A DNA stretch of 64,000 nt, taken from Bacteroidota bacterium (GTDB taxonomy: Bacteria; Bacteroidota; Bacteroidia; Cytophagales; Cyclobacteriaceae). Position 1 is the first letter of the stretch. The number at the start of each line of letters is the position of its first letter. Shown here piece after piece: positions 63,025 through 64,000 of the stretch. Location of the stretch: positions 3,416 to 67,415 of the forward strand of contig JAEZBX010000061.1 in NCBI GenBank assembly GCA_023412765.1, in the 5' to 3' direction. The position numbers and the translations under genes are program-made. The notes beneath the pieces are model-generated. The model was not told where the DNA came from. It did no database searches and was given only the letters and a program-made list of their open reading frames with translations.

Positions 63025-64000
63025 ATGAAATTTGACCGCAAACAATATCCAGACAGCGTCCTGCGTGATCTTTATGCTGCTCTGCTAAAACCTCGAATGA
63101 TTGAAGAAAAAATGCTGATACTTCTTCGCCAGAATAAGATCAGCAAATGGTTTAGCGGCATTGGTCAGGAAGCAATCGCGGTCGGCGTAACGCTCGGGCT
63201 GGACCAAGACGAATACATTCTCCCCATGCACCGTAATCTCGGTGTGTTTACCTCGCGCAATCTTCCTTTTGAAAAACTTTTTGCCCAGTGGCAGGGAACA
63301 ATGATGGGTTATACAAAGGGGAGGGACCGATCATTCCATTTTGGAACGAATCAACACCATATCGTTGGAATGATTTCGCACCTCGGGCCACAGAATGGAG
63401 TGGCTGCAGGTCTGGCTTTAGCAGACAAGCTAAAAGAGAAATCCAAAGTGACCGTGGTTTTCAACGGGGATGGAGGAACAAGCGAAGGAGATTTCCACGA
63501 AGCAGTAAACGTGGCCGCGGTTTGGGACTTACCTGTAATCTTTCTGGTTGAAAACAATGGCTATGGACTATCAACACCAAGCCATGAACAATTCAGATGC
63601 AAATCGTTTGCCGATAAAGGCATCGGCTACGGCATCGAAGGCATCAGCATTGATGGTAACAATGTTCTTGAAGTTTATGACACCATCAGATCACTTTCCG
63701 ATGATATTCGCCGGCGGCCACGGGCAGTGATACTGGAGTGTTGTACGTTCAGAATGCGCGGCCATGAGGAAGCATCAGGAACGAAGTATGTACCCAAAGA
63801 ATTGATGGAAGAATGGCAAAAGAAGGACCCCATCACCAATTACGAAGAGTTTTTGTTAGTCAACGGTATTATCGACAAGGAATTCATCAATGAATTAAAA
63901 GGTAAGGTCAAAACTGAAATAGAACAGGGAATTGCAATGGCAAGCGAGGAGTCTCATCCGGAACCCGATACAAACGCCGAACTAACGGATGTCTATAAGC
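63025..64000 (+). CDS. 2-oxoacid dehydrogenase E1 component (partial, alpha half)
   Basis: The frame opens at ATG 63025 and runs without a stop to the window edge (325 codons). It reads MKFDRKQYPDSVLRDLYAAL, KPRMIEEKMLILLRQNKISK, then GIGQEAIAVG. The thiamine-diphosphate motif begins FNGDGGTSEGDFHEAV (GDG at 148-150) and ends FLVENNGYGLST. This is the E1 alpha domain of pyruvate- or branched-chain 2-oxoacid dehydrogenases. Bacteroidota often have alpha and beta fused in one protein of about 650-800 residues; whether this one is fused cannot be seen. RMRGHEEASGTKYVP is close to the usual phosphorylation-loop region. Confidence 0.9.
   Translation, partial: MKFDRKQYPDSVLRDLYAALLKPRMIEEKMLILLRQNKISKWFSGIGQEAIAVGVTLGLDQDEYILPMHRNLGVFTSRNLPFEKLFAQWQGTMMGYTKGRDRSFHFGTNQHHIVGMISHLGPQNGVAAGLALADKLKEKSKVTVVFNGDGGTSEGDFHEAVNVAAVWDLPVIFLVENNGYGLSTPSHEQFRCKSFADKGIGYGIEGISIDGNNVLEVYDTIRSLSDDIRRRPRAVILECCTFRMRGHEEASGTKYVPKELMEEWQKKDPITNYEEFLLVNGIIDKEFINELKGKVKTEIEQGIAMASEESHPEPDTNAELTDVYK

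Overview
The window comes from a Bacteroidota chromosome, most likely a member of the Cytophagales. The evidence is a SusC/SusD pair, FecI/FecR-type regulators, many lipoproteins with a cysteine right after the signal peptide, promoter -7 boxes of the form TAnnTTTG, weak Shine-Dalgarno signals, and the order nusB - ytxH - DUF1573 - yajC - ybbR - coaE. I see no tRNA, rRNA or CRISPR array.

Layout. 1-2.9 kb: the end of a molybdopterin hydroxylase, a kelch-type lipoprotein, and a small ArsR / SRPBCC / DUF1801 operon behind two copies of a palindromic operator. 2.9-8 kb: a metallophosphoesterase with LGFP-like repeats and an exported two-domain alpha/beta hydrolase. 8.4-17.5 kb: a carbohydrate region holding a tagatose-bisphosphate-type aldolase, a PfkB kinase, AgaS and a divergent DeoR regulator, then an ECF sigma factor, an exported DUF5107-TPR protein and a DMT permease. 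17.6-20.05 kb: a PKD lipoprotein, a REP-associated tyrosine transposase (RAYT), its truncated sister and several REP palindromes. 20-34.4 kb: exported amidohydrolase, SusD, SusC, an anti-sigma protein reduced to the FecR N-terminal domain, two paralogous Asp-box (BNR) lipoproteins, a methyltransferase and a GH97 of the alpha-galactosidase type. 34.4-48.4 kb: purine nucleoside phosphorylase, a tripartite RND efflux operon, and housekeeping genes. 48.4-64 kb: small envelope proteins, an AsmA protein, N-carbamoylputrescine amidase, glutamate synthase, mnmD-ispF, an M16 peptidase and the start of a 2-oxoacid dehydrogenase E1 that runs off the window.

How the genes may work together. The region 8.4-34.4 kb reads as one dispersed glycan-use locus. 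SusCD and the surface Asp-box proteins would capture a galactose- or galactosamine-containing glycan, GH97 and other exported enzymes would trim it in the periplasm, the DMT permease could import sugar, and AgaS-kinase-aldolase would process an amino sugar or tagatose phosphate. Control appears two-layered. TTTCRTTT-like sites resembling the AgaR operator lie before agaS and on top of the ECF sigma promoter. The SusCD operon begins with a cytoplasm-only anti-sigma stub, and its SusC has no STN signalling domain. This wiring is inferred from sequence and gene position and is the most unusual thing I see. The second is a RAYT gene whose coding sequence contains an inverted REP pair, next to a truncated copy that ends exactly at a REP.
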